Assembly (NCBI GenBank): GCA_025517485.1
Contig: JAOPKB010000001.1
Coordinates: 558,001-622,000, forward strand
Direction of reading: 5' to 3'
Length of the DNA: 64,000 bases
From: Natronoglomus mannanivorans
GTDB taxonomy: Archaea > Halobacteriota > Halobacteria > Halobacteriales > Natrialbaceae
A model generated the notes under the pieces. That model was not told where the DNA came from. It saw only the letters and a list, made by a program, of their open reading frames with translations, and did no database searches. Position numbers and translations under genes: made by a program. Every line of letters starts with the position of its first letter. The stretch's first letter is position 1. Of the stretch, positions 26,837-35,602 are shown in pieces.

Positions 26837-27919
26837 CTATCCTTCCATGCCACCGAACGAGAGTCCGCTCTCGATGTAGCGCTGGGCGAACAGGTAGACC
26901 AGCACGATGGGAAACGCGAAACACAGCGCGAACGCCGAGAAACGCCCCCACGGAATGGTGTAGTCGCCGATCAACGCGTACAATCCGACCGGCAACGTGT
27001 GGTATTGCTGCTCGAGCATCAGGTTCGCGATGACGAACTCGGTCCAGCCGGCGAGGAAGATGAAGATGAGGATCGTCGCCAGCCCCGGTTTCGCCAGCGG
27101 GAGGACGACCTCCCAGGCGACGCGGGCGGGCGAGGCGCCGTCCATGATCGCCGCCTCCTCGTAGGAGACGGGGATCGAGTCCATGTAGGTCTTCAACAGC
27201 CAGGTGTTGAAGGGGACGGCGACGGCCGCGTAGTAGAGCCCGAGCATGAACCGGCTGTTCGTCCAGCCCATGTTGACGAAGATTAAGTAGAGCGCGATCA
27301 GCGCGGCGATACCGAGACCGCCGCCGATCTGGGTGAACAGGACGTAACCGTAGAGGACCTTCATCCGGCCGACGAACCGACGCCGCGAGAGGACGTACGC
27401 GCCGGGGACGACCAGTGCCATCCCGACGGTGACCGTCACCGCGGCGACGTACAGACTGTTCTTGAGGTACAGCGGGAAGTTCGAGGTTCGCTCGACGCCG
27501 TAGTCGCTGACGTCGAGGATCTCGATCGCCGGCGTCTGGACGACGATGTCGTACCCCGTCGCGGGGATCGTAACCGCGATCCGATAACTCGAGATCGCGA
27601 GGTCGCCGATCACCCACAGGAACGCCTCGAGGGTCGGTTCCGAGGGGACGAACAGATCGCTTCCTGGCGAGTAGAGGGTCGCGCCCTCACCCTGGAGGGC
27701 AGCGATGAAGACGTAGTAGATGGGATAGAGCATGATCGAGACGACGGCGAGCGCCCCGAGCGTGATCAGGACCGTCTTCGCGACCTCGAGCGGGTCGACG
27801 TCGCCGGTTCGCATCCCCTCGATCGTGTACAGTGCGTGGTCGTAGGCGCGAGCGGGTGCCGTCGCCGCGTTGACCACGTCCTCGCGGACGCTCGCGGCGA
27901 GTCGTCGAGCGAGGCTCAT
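26837..27919 (-). CDS. Sugar ABC transporter permease, MalG type
   Basis: The 360-residue permease has an amphipathic N-terminal extension of about 45 residues, six membrane segments, and an EAA loop (EEAAIMDGASPARVAWEVVLPLAKPG) that docks to the MalK-type ATPase. A periplasm-side insertion of about 75 residues lies between helices 1 and 2. It overlaps the MalF-type gene by four bases. With the SBP at 28918 it would import maltodextrins or a related oligosaccharide. Confidence 0.92.
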   Translation of the reverse strand: MSLARRLAASVREDVVNAATAPARAYDHALYTIEGMRTGDVDPLEVAKTVLITLGALAVVSIMLYPIYYVFIAALQGEGATLYSPGSDLFVPSEPTLEAFLWVIGDLAISSYRIAVTIPATGYDIVVQTPAIEILDVSDYGVERTSNFPLYLKNSLYVAAVTVTVGMALVVPGAYVLSRRRFVGRMKVLYGYVLFTQIGGGLGIAALIALYLIFVNMGWTNSRFMLGLYYAAVAVPFNTWLLKTYMDSIPVSYEEAAIMDGASPARVAWEVVLPLAKPGLATILIFIFLAGWTEFVIANLMLEQQYHTLPVGLYALIGDYTIPWGRFSAFALCFAFPIVLVYLFAQRYIESGLSFGGMEG

Positions 27920-28908
27920 TCGCCGTCCACCCCTTCAGCGAGCCGACCTTTCTTGACGTTGATCCACATGAATATCCCGATGAAGAACACCGCGGTGAGC
28001 ATGATCGCTGCACCGTAGCCGTACTGGTACTGCTGGAACGCCTCCTTGTAGCCGTAGAGGATGATGAGTTCGTTGTTCCGATTCGGTCCACCCTGATTGA
28101 AGATGAACGGGATCAGGAACTGCTGGAACGAGGCCGCTGCGGTGAGGATCGCGGCAAACAGTACCGGCCGCTTGATCGCCGGCACCGTCACGTGCCAGAA
28201 GCGGTGGAGGAAGCCGGCGCCGTCGACTTTGGCGGCGTCGTGGAGCTCCTTCGGGACCGCTTGCAGCGCGCTGACGGTGATGATCACCATGAACGGGTAC
28301 GCCAGCCACATCTCGGTGACGTTGTACGAGAGAAATGCCATCCAGCGATCACCCTGTAACCAGTTGACCGGTCCGAGTCCGAACGTCGACAGGAAGCGGT
28401 TCATCAGTCCGAATCGGGCGGAGCTGAAGATGCCGCTCCAGACGGTGATCGTGAAGATTCCCGGCAGTCCGAGCGGAATGATGACGATCGCACGCATCCA
28501 CCGCTTGCCGCGAACCCGATCGCCCGTGAGGATCATCGCGATGAAGACGCCGAGCCCGACTTTCAGGCCGACGCTCGTGGCGACGAACAGCCACGTAATG
28601 CCGAACGAGGTCCAGAACTGCGGGTCCGCGTACAGCTCGACGTAGTTACCGAACGGGAGCGAGAGACCGAAGATCTCGACGGTCGCGAAGTCCTGTGATC
28701 CCTGAAAGATCGTCGCCGACGTCGCGTCGGTAAACGAGATGAAGAGTGTGAACACGAGCGGGAACAGCATGAACGTCGAAAACGCGAACAGACCCGGTGC
28801 GACCAGCAACAGCGAGCCGTTCCGATCGATCCACTGCTGGACAGTCTCCGGGACCGCCGCCTCGTATCTGTTCCGGGATCGCTGTACAGCGCCAGAAATG
28901 GCAGACAT
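27916..28908 (-). CDS. Sugar ABC transporter permease, MalF type
   Basis: The 330-residue permease has six membrane helices starting near residue 33, an EAA loop (ELHDAAKVDGAGFLHRFWHVTVPAIKRP) and the MalF/UgpA-type topology. It begins nine bases after the stop of the SBP gene and overlaps the MalG-type gene by four bases, so SBP-MalF-MalG form one operon. Confidence 0.92.
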   Translation of the reverse strand: MSAISGAVQRSRNRYEAAVPETVQQWIDRNGSLLLVAPGLFAFSTFMLFPLVFTLFISFTDATSATIFQGSQDFATVEIFGLSLPFGNYVELYADPQFWTSFGITWLFVATSVGLKVGLGVFIAMILTGDRVRGKRWMRAIVIIPLGLPGIFTITVWSGIFSSARFGLMNRFLSTFGLGPVNWLQGDRWMAFLSYNVTEMWLAYPFMVIITVSALQAVPKELHDAAKVDGAGFLHRFWHVTVPAIKRPVLFAAILTAAASFQQFLIPFIFNQGGPNRNNELIILYGYKEAFQQYQYGYGAAIMLTAVFFIGIFMWINVKKGRLAEGVDGE

Positions 28909-28917
28909 GTGTCGAGT

Positions 28918-30252
28918 TTAGTCCCAGTTGTCGCGAATCCGGTCCTCGGCGTCGTCCATCGCCTCCTGGACGGACTTGTTGCCGTTGATCGCCTCCTCGA
29001 ACTCTTCTCCGAGCGGGTCCCAGACGGCGTCCATCTTCGGTCCCTGTGGCATCGCGCGACCGCGTTCGATGTCGGTCATGAAGCCGGAGACGTCGTCGCC
29101 GGTTTCGTCGGCGTCGGCGAGGGCGGCGTGGACCGGAATGTAGCCGAGTTCGTCGGCCTGCCGGCGCTGCACGTCGACGTTGGTGACGAACCACTCGGCG
29201 AACGAGCGGAACGCGGCGGCGCGTTCCTCGTCGTCGTCCATCGCGGACGCGAAGTAGATGTTCGAGATGCCCGTGTAGGGTTCGGGCTCACCGCCCGGCG
29301 GGGACGGCTGGCCTGCGATTCCGTACTCGAAGCCGAGGTTGCCGACCGCCCACGGGCCGTTGATCGTGAACGGGGCGTTCCCCGACTGGAACGTGTTGGC
29401 CTGGGCCTCGTACCCGAAGTCACGAGGCATGTACGGGTAGAGTTCGTCGACGACGAACTCGAGGCCCTCGACGGTTTCCTCGTTCGAGAGGCCGAGTTCG
29501 TCGGCCTCCTCGTCGTAGTAGAAGCCGCCGTAGGCGTGGGCGTAGCCGCTGTAGAAGTACGGGTCGATGGGGAACGTGAAGCCGTACATCCCGCCGTCGG
29601 GATCGTGGTGTTCGTCCATGATCGCCTCGAGTTCCTCGAAGGTCTCCGGCGGTTCGTCGACCAGTTCGGTGTTGTAGATCAGCGAGGTCGTCTCGGCGGC
29701 GTGTGGCAGTCCGACGACGTTGCCCTCCCACTCGATGGCGTTGGGAGCGTCACCCGTGAACGTCTCCATGTCTACGCGCAGGTTGTCGGACTGATCCGAG
29801 AGTAGCCCCTCCTCCCAGTACGTGCCGGCCCAGTCGTGGGCCCACTCGAACCCCTCGGGACCTTCTCCGGCCGGGATCGCGGTCCGGGTCCGGTCGTCGA
29901 TGTCCGCGACCTGATTCAGACTGATGGTCGGCTCGTACTGGTCGTTGAACTCGTCGACGACATCGGCGAGGAGTTCCTGTTCGGCGGATTCGCGGTCGTG
30001 CCAGAGCGTCGCCGAGCCGGTGACGCCCTCTTCGGGCTCGAGGGTCTCCCACTCACCGTCGGTATCGGAGCCGTCGTCGTCGCCGTTTCCGTTACCGCCG
30101 TTGGCGTCCTCGTCACCGTTTCCGCCGTCACCACCGTTCCCATCGTCGCCGTTTCCGGAATCGGTCTCTTCTGCGTTGATACAGCCTGCGAGCGCTCCCG
30201 CGGCCGAAACAGTACCCAGATACTTCACCAGCGTCCGCCTATCCATTGGCAT
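28918..30252 (-). CDS. Sugar ABC transporter substrate-binding lipoprotein, MalE type
   Basis: The 444-residue protein has a Tat signal (MDRRTLVKYLG), lipobox ALAGC with Cys24, an acidic Gly/Asn/Asp linker to about residue 70, and a family 1 solute-binding fold (SATLWHDRESAEQELLADVVDEFN, NGPWAVGNL). Aromatic-rich stretches such as DPYFYSGYAHAYGGFYYD suggest sugar stacking. The start could also be the ATG at 30246. It is the first gene of the transporter operon, divergent from the MalK-type ATPase gene. Confidence 0.92.
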   Translation of the reverse strand: MPMDRRTLVKYLGTVSAAGALAGCINAEETDSGNGDDGNGGDGGNGDEDANGGNGNGDDDGSDTDGEWETLEPEEGVTGSATLWHDRESAEQELLADVVDEFNDQYEPTISLNQVADIDDRTRTAIPAGEGPEGFEWAHDWAGTYWEEGLLSDQSDNLRVDMETFTGDAPNAIEWEGNVVGLPHAAETTSLIYNTELVDEPPETFEELEAIMDEHHDPDGGMYGFTFPIDPYFYSGYAHAYGGFYYDEEADELGLSNEETVEGLEFVVDELYPYMPRDFGYEAQANTFQSGNAPFTINGPWAVGNLGFEYGIAGQPSPPGGEPEPYTGISNIYFASAMDDDEERAAAFRSFAEWFVTNVDVQRRQADELGYIPVHAALADADETGDDVSGFMTDIERGRAMPQGPKMDAVWDPLGEEFEEAINGNKSVQEAMDDAEDRIRDNWD

Positions 30253-30540
30253 GGTGGATACGTGATGAATAATGACTTCATCTATTTAGTCCTTCGGATG
30301 TGATTGCCTTTCACGGTCTCGTTGGCGATCTCGGACGAGGCCATCGTGGGGTCATACGGCCGGTAGAGAGCCAATTACGGCAGATTGGGAACCTCCACGA
30401 AATATAATTCACTTTTCTTCGGGAACGAATCGGATAATAGCACACCTCAGCCACCAATCTAAAAAGTACTACGTAATTGTGCTTCACAAATCCGACAATC
30501 AAGAAAAGAGTTATACGTGCGACTCACCCACACAGAACAA
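30253..30540. promoter_or_regulatory. Divergent control region of the sugar transporter
   Basis: These 288 bases separate the SBP operon from the ATPase gene and are markedly AT-rich from 30390 onward. They are the most likely target of one or both TrmB proteins. I looked for a TACT...GAGTA-type TrmB motif and found only a half match (TACTACGTAATT near 30465), so no operator is claimed. Confidence 0.5.
30511..30516 (+). promoter_or_regulatory. Box A (TTATAC) of the MalK-type gene
   Basis: TTATAC lies 25-30 bases before ATG 30541, supporting a leaderless transcript and this start rather than an in-frame codon at 30517. Confidence 0.6.
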
Positions 30541-31689
30541 ATGGCGAGTTTGCGAGTGGAGAACCTGCGAAAGGAGTACAACCGGGGATCGATCGTCGCG
30601 GTCGACGACCTCACGCTCGAGGTCCCCGACGGCGAGTTCGTCACCGTCGTCGGCCCCTCCGGGTGTGGGAAGACGACCACCCTCCGCATGATCGCGGGCC
30701 TCGAGAAACCGACCTCGGGAGCGTTGCACCTCGGCGACGAGGACGTTACCGAACAGAGCGCACGCGAGCGCGACATCGCGATGGTGTTCCAGAACTACGC
30801 GTTGTACCCTCACAAGACCGTCTTCCAGAACATGGCCTTCGGGTTGCGGATGAGCACCGACCTCTCGAAAGGCGAGCGTGAACAGAAAGTTCACTGGGCC
30901 GCGGAGATGATGGGCATCGAAGACCTCCTCGAGAAGAAACCCGACGAACTTTCGGGCGGACAGAAACAACGCGTCGCGCTCGGACGTGCGATCGTCCGCG
31001 AGCCGAAACTGTTCCTGTTCGACGAGCCACTTTCCAACCTCGACGCGAAGTTACGGACGACGATGCGCGCGGAGATCCAGCGCCTGCAGAACGAACTCGG
31101 AATCACCTCGATCTACGTCACCCACGACCAAGAGGAGGCGATGACGATGGGTGACAAGATCGTCATCCTCGAGGACGGCGAACTCCAGCAGACTGGCGCG
31201 CCCAAGGACGTCTACGACCGACCGACGAACAGCTTCGTCGGCGGCTTCATCGGCTCGCCGAGCATGAACTTCGTCGACGTCGTCGCCCGTAAGTCGGATT
31301 CCTCGCTCGTGTTGACTGACGAGGTCGACTTCCGGTACTCGCTCTCCGAGGCGTACGCGAACGAGATCGCCGTCGAGGACGGTCAGGAGATCACGCTCGG
31401 TATCAGACCCGAGGACGTCCACCCCGCCGATCCCGGGTCGGACAACGGAGTCGAGGCGACCGTCGACGTCGTCGAACCGATCGGCAGCGACAACTACCTC
31501 TATCTGGACATCGGTCCCGACTTCATCGCGCGCGTCGCCGCCGACGTCGAACCCGAGCCGGACGAACGGATCACCGTCACGTTCGACGAGTCGAAAGTCC
31601 GCCTGTTCGACCGTGAGACCGGCGACTCGCTGTTGCACGAAGACGGAGACGGAGACGAGGAGCGCGAGGCGACCCCGCCGGAACCCTGA
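30541..31689 (+). CDS. Sugar ABC transporter ATP-binding protein, MalK/UgpC type
   Basis: The 382-residue ATPase has Walker A GPSGCGKTTT, Q-loop VFQNYALYPH, signature LSGGQKQR, Walker B LFLFDEPLSNLD and a C-terminal TOBE/regulatory domain (about 240-360). Its MalK/UgpC type matches the permeases encoded at 26837-28908, with which it should assemble. It is divergent from that operon and probably co-regulated with it. The acidic tail ends in EREATPPEP. Confidence 0.94.
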   Translation: MASLRVENLRKEYNRGSIVAVDDLTLEVPDGEFVTVVGPSGCGKTTTLRMIAGLEKPTSGALHLGDEDVTEQSARERDIAMVFQNYALYPHKTVFQNMAFGLRMSTDLSKGEREQKVHWAAEMMGIEDLLEKKPDELSGGQKQRVALGRAIVREPKLFLFDEPLSNLDAKLRTTMRAEIQRLQNELGITSIYVTHDQEEAMTMGDKIVILEDGELQQTGAPKDVYDRPTNSFVGGFIGSPSMNFVDVVARKSDSSLVLTDEVDFRYSLSEAYANEIAVEDGQEITLGIRPEDVHPADPGSDNGVEATVDVVEPIGSDNYLYLDIGPDFIARVAADVEPEPDERITVTFDESKVRLFDRETGDSLLHEDGDGDEEREATPPEP

Positions 31690-31698
31690 CTGGCGGTC

Positions 31699-31713
31699 GC
31701 GGTCAGTGACCGC
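31699..31713. promoter_or_regulatory. Short inverted repeat after the MalK-type gene
   Basis: GCGGTCA-G-TGACCGC has seven-base arms around a single base, ten bases after the MalK-type stop and about 84 bases before the next gene. It could be a regulator site or part of a terminator; the central base makes a plain hairpin strained. Confidence 0.35.
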
Positions 31714-31796
31714 TGATAGTGGTGGGACGGCGAATGCAGTGGCGATCGATCTGCCGTGACCCACAGTGTCATACGATCGGTTGTCGTGTGAGGCCC

Positions 31797-33467
31797 ATGA
31801 ACACACCGAAGATGGAGTACCGATCGCTGGCACTCCTCAGGTCGTGGCCAACCCGCGACCTCGTCGAACTAGGCGCAGACCTCGGGTTCAACGCCCTCGA
31901 GTTCATCGGCGGCGGCGTCAGTTCGCACCTCGATTTCCGGCGGCTCGCGGACGAGGAGGGCTTTTTCGACTGGGCCGACGAGTTCGACATGTCGACGGCG
32001 CTCTGGATCCGCGAGTTCGACGACTACAACCGCTCGTGGTGGGGCGAACCGGCGCTCGAGAACGAGCACCTGTGGACCGGTATCCGTCGCCGTTACGAGA
32101 CGATCTGTGAACTGTACCCCGAGGTCGATTACTTCGCGCTGAAGACCGTCGAGAGCCACGAGTGGATCACCGATCCTGCGGTGTTAGAACGGCTCATCTC
32201 GGTGATCAACGACGTCTGCCGGGAGTACGAGAAGACGCTCATCTACCGAAGTTTCCTCTGGCATCCGGAACAACTGGAGGGGGTGCGAACGATCATCGAC
32301 GGCCTCCCCGAGGACGTCGTCATCATGACGAAGTGCGTCGGCAACGACTGGAACTACCGTGCCTCCCACCACCCGCTGATCGGCGACGTCGGCGCGCACG
32401 ACCAGTACGTCGAGATCGACATCGCCTCGGAGTACCACCGACTGGACGACGTCGCGAACGCGTTCACCGACGAGATCCGACGGCGGTTCGACTACTGGGT
32501 CGAGCAGGGGGTCACGGGAATCCACGTCCGACCGCTGTGGGCGGCCACACGGGAGCGGACCGACCGAGCCGAGGACCCCGTCGAGGAACTCCCCTGGTCC
32601 AGCCACAGCGTCGTCGGCAAAGCCCAGGAGGCGAACCTCTGGGCGCTCGGGCGACTCGCGACCGGCGAAGCGGACGCCGACTCCGACGACCTCGAGGGAG
32701 TCTGGCGCGAGTTCGCCACACGCCGGTTCGGTGCCGCGGCCGCCGACACCATGATCGAGGTACTGCGGCCGACCGGCGAGGTCGTCGAGGAGGCGCTGTG
32801 CGTCGACCGCGAGACGTTCGGCGATCCCCGACGACGGATCCCCGCCATCATGACGATGGAGGGACGGACCGCGGAGAGGCGGACCGACGAGGAAGCCGAG
32901 TCGCTGCCCGCACAGTTCGAGGCGTACCTCGAGGGACGCGAGACGCCGACCGACACGACCCACTCGTTCCAGCTGGACACGAACCCGTTCGCCCGTAACT
33001 GGTCGACCTGGCGCTGGGACCCCACCTACCGACCGACGTACCACCGGCTCCGTAAGGGACATCCCGAGACCGTCGGGCGGAAGGAACGGGCCGTCCGCGA
33101 AGCGAGGGCATCGGCCCGAGAGAGTCTCGAGCGCCTCGAGACCGTCGCGGACGATCTACCAGAAGACGGGTACGAGTTCGTCCGATTCACGCTCCGGGAA
33201 AACGAGTTCCTCCTCGAGGTCATGTCCGAGATGGAGCTGGCGTGGCTGAAAGCCAGCAACCGACTCTACTACGACGAGGGAGACGACGAGCGGATCGCCA
33301 CGCGGGCGGACGTCGAGACACACCTCGAGCGGTTGGCCGCGTTGACCGATCGGTACGGCGAGTCGGTCGAGTGTACCTGGCGAGGAATCCCGTACGAACT
33401 CCATCGAGGGGAGTACGTCGATATCGACGGCTACCTCGAGGAGTTTCGCCGCTACTGGGAGCTGTAG
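31797..33467 (+). CDS. Putative glycoside hydrolase-like protein, unassigned family
   Basis: I do not recognise this 556-residue cytoplasmic protein. It has no signal peptide. Residues about 1-300 alternate strands and helices as in a TIM barrel (LGFNALEFIGGG, VDYFALKTVESHEW, EKTLIYRSFLW, GVTGIHVRPLWA). Phrases such as VVIMTKCVGNDWNY, HHPLIGDVG and YVEIDIASEYH recall the catalytic region of GH67/GH115 alpha-glucuronidases. The C-terminal 150 residues are helical with many aromatic and acidic residues. It follows the MalK-type gene in the same direction, so it probably acts on the imported sugar. Start 31797 or 31812 are both possible. A GH67-like enzyme is only a hypothesis. Confidence 0.7.
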   Translation: MNTPKMEYRSLALLRSWPTRDLVELGADLGFNALEFIGGGVSSHLDFRRLADEEGFFDWADEFDMSTALWIREFDDYNRSWWGEPALENEHLWTGIRRRYETICELYPEVDYFALKTVESHEWITDPAVLERLISVINDVCREYEKTLIYRSFLWHPEQLEGVRTIIDGLPEDVVIMTKCVGNDWNYRASHHPLIGDVGAHDQYVEIDIASEYHRLDDVANAFTDEIRRRFDYWVEQGVTGIHVRPLWAATRERTDRAEDPVEELPWSSHSVVGKAQEANLWALGRLATGEADADSDDLEGVWREFATRRFGAAAADTMIEVLRPTGEVVEEALCVDRETFGDPRRRIPAIMTMEGRTAERRTDEEAESLPAQFEAYLEGRETPTDTTHSFQLDTNPFARNWSTWRWDPTYRPTYHRLRKGHPETVGRKERAVREARASARESLERLETVADDLPEDGYEFVRFTLRENEFLLEVMSEMELAWLKASNRLYYDEGDDERIATRADVETHLERLAALTDRYGESVECTWRGIPYELHRGEYVDIDGYLEEFRRYWEL

Positions 33468-33505
33468 CCGTCGGAAGAAGGGCGGTCACAGCCCGGTGTT
33501 CGGAT

Positions 33506-35497
33506 CTACGCTTCGATTCCCGCTTCGAGACGCTCGAGGTCGAGTTCGCCGACAGCCTCGAGGTGCGCGACCGTCGCCAGCCGCAGGGCGTGGGGCCAGC
33601 CCAGCGGCGTCGCGCTGTCGGGGGTGCCATCGTCGAACACCTGCTCGGGCAGGTAGCCCGACTCGAGACACAGACTTCCGTCGGGCAGCAGTTCATCCAG
33701 AAGCGCCCGCGAGCGGTCGTAGAACGCCTCGTCGCCCGTCAACGTCCCGAAGACGGCCGCGGCGTTGGCCCCCCACGCGGTCGAGACCGTCCATACTTTC
33801 TCGCGACCCTGTTCGCCGACGCGCCAGTCGTCACCCTCGAATCGGATCAACCCACGAACGGCGTCCGTCTCGCGGGAGAGGCCGTCGAGGGTCGTCTCGA
33901 GGTGACCGTGCAGACGCTCGCGTCGCCGGTCGTCGAGGCTCGCGACCTCGGCGTACGCGCGGTGGGCGTCGACGAGCGCGAGCGTGCTCGAGTCGAGTCG
34001 GTCGTCGAGCTCCCCCTCGTGCGCTCGAAGCGCGTACACCCCGCGGTCGTCGACCCACAGCTGATCGAGCGAATCGTAAACGATGCGGGCCTGCGCGGCG
34101 GCGTGCTCGCGAATCTCGCTCGAGAACGGGGCGGCCGCAATCTCGGCGTAGGCGTGCAGGAACGTGGCCGCCGTGTGGGTGAACCGCCCGGCCATGTTCT
34201 CCCAGGCGTTCTGGCAGGCGATCGGGAGGCCGTCCGCGCCGAGCGTGTCGTCGAGGCTGGCGAGGCCGCACTCGACGACGGGTTCGACCGACTCGACCCG
34301 ACTCTCGTCGGCTGCGGCGTAAGCCGCGAGATACGAGAGCACGCTCCCGGTCTGGTCGGCCTGGTAGTCGACGCCCTCGCCGCGGATCCGGTCGTTGGCC
34401 CACCCCGGCGCGAGCGAGCCGTCGTCGGGCCAGACGCGGTGGGGCCAGCTGCCGTCCTCGCGTTGCGTACGTTCGTAAAACGCTGCACTCCGGTCGTGCC
34501 AGCTCTCGAGCGCGAGGTCGAGTTCGGCGTCGCTCTCGAGGAGGAACCGGGAAATTTCGGCGTCGTCGCGGAACCAGGTGTAGCCGTAGCCCCCCGAGTA
34601 CTCGTAGTGGGGATCGAAGTCGGGGCCGGCGATTCGGCTGCCGACGTCGGCACTCAACAGCCCGAGCACCCGCAAATCGTCGACGACCGACTCCCCGTCG
34701 CCGGGAACGAACTGGTCGTCGGCGATCGACCGAACGGTCTCGCGGTCGTCGAACCGCTCAGTCGCGTCGACGAGATCCTCGACGACCGCGTCGCGGTCGG
34801 GTCGTTCTCGCAGGTCGGTGACGACCGTCGCAGTCCCGTTCTCGAGAGGTACGCGAGCGTAGACGTAGCCGCCGAGGCGACCGTCCTCGTACTGGCCGGT
34901 CTCGTCGCTGGCCGGAAAGTCGACCGGCTCGGCCCCGAGAACGTCCGGTAGCCGCTCAGGGAGTTGGCCGACGACCGTCTCGAAGCCGGAGGCGCTCGCC
35001 AGAAAGTCGTGCTCGTCGCGGTGGTAGACCTCGACGACGCCGTCGTCCTCGAAGACGAGCTGGCCGATCCGGTCGTCTCGCCCGCCGGGTGCGAAGGCGA
35101 CGAACACCTCGAGTGCGTCGACCGATCCCTCGGGCGCGACGACGTGAGTGACGTGGCGACTGCCGGTGGTCAGATCGGAGCGCTCGAGTTCGACCCCCTC
35201 GAGGTCGTAGGCCGTCTCGACGAGCGCGGTGTCGTCCGCATAGGACTGGGCGACGGGGTCGCAGTCGTCGAACCAGACCGTCTCGTCGTCGCGGGAGACG
35301 CCGAAGCGCGAGCGATCGATGCCGTAGAGACCAGAGAGCGGATAGGAGAAGTCCCTGAGAGAGCCGTCCCGCCCGACGTGGACGAGTCGGTCGTCGGTAC
35401 CCGAGAAGTGTCCGGCGAGCGTTCGTCGCTCACCGGGAAAGAGAGCGGTCTCGTCGCGAGTTCGTTTGTAGTCGTCGAGTGCGGAACGCAAGGTCAT
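33506..35497 (-). CDS. GH15 family glucoamylase-like enzyme
   Basis: The 663-residue protein has the two-part GH15 layout: an N-terminal beta-sandwich (about 1-270) and an (alpha/alpha)6 barrel. GYGYTWFRDDAE matches the substrate-binding WxRDxA motif. LPEQVFDD (Glu618) matches the catalytic base region. No signal peptide, so it would release glucose from imported maltodextrins in the cytoplasm. At the usual general-acid segment (QxDE in many relatives) it reads YQADQTGS. ATG 35497 is chosen; a longer frame upstream overlaps the GH13 gene and is rejected. It is convergent with the 31797 gene. Confidence 0.88.
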   Translation of the reverse strand: MTLRSALDDYKRTRDETALFPGERRTLAGHFSGTDDRLVHVGRDGSLRDFSYPLSGLYGIDRSRFGVSRDDETVWFDDCDPVAQSYADDTALVETAYDLEGVELERSDLTTGSRHVTHVVAPEGSVDALEVFVAFAPGGRDDRIGQLVFEDDGVVEVYHRDEHDFLASASGFETVVGQLPERLPDVLGAEPVDFPASDETGQYEDGRLGGYVYARVPLENGTATVVTDLRERPDRDAVVEDLVDATERFDDRETVRSIADDQFVPGDGESVVDDLRVLGLLSADVGSRIAGPDFDPHYEYSGGYGYTWFRDDAEISRFLLESDAELDLALESWHDRSAAFYERTQREDGSWPHRVWPDDGSLAPGWANDRIRGEGVDYQADQTGSVLSYLAAYAAADESRVESVEPVVECGLASLDDTLGADGLPIACQNAWENMAGRFTHTAATFLHAYAEIAAAPFSSEIREHAAAQARIVYDSLDQLWVDDRGVYALRAHEGELDDRLDSSTLALVDAHRAYAEVASLDDRRRERLHGHLETTLDGLSRETDAVRGLIRFEGDDWRVGEQGREKVWTVSTAWGANAAAVFGTLTGDEAFYDRSRALLDELLPDGSLCLESGYLPEQVFDDGTPDSATPLGWPHALRLATVAHLEAVGELDLERLEAGIEA

Positions 35498-35602
35498 TGT
35501 TCTGTGATACGGGACAGACGGTACAAAAGTGTGTTGTAAAACTCGTTCACAGATGCAAATCAGTCCGCAACCGGTAAGAGCCTGTGTTTCGTCGGCAGCG
35601 AT

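Noticed and set aside
30253..30540. A TrmB operator of TACT...GAGTA type
   Set aside because: Only a half site is visible near 30465; no second half at the correct spacing.
33242..34951. Long plus-strand frame opposite the GH15 gene
   Set aside because: Antisense to conserved GH15 motifs, with no recognisable protein.
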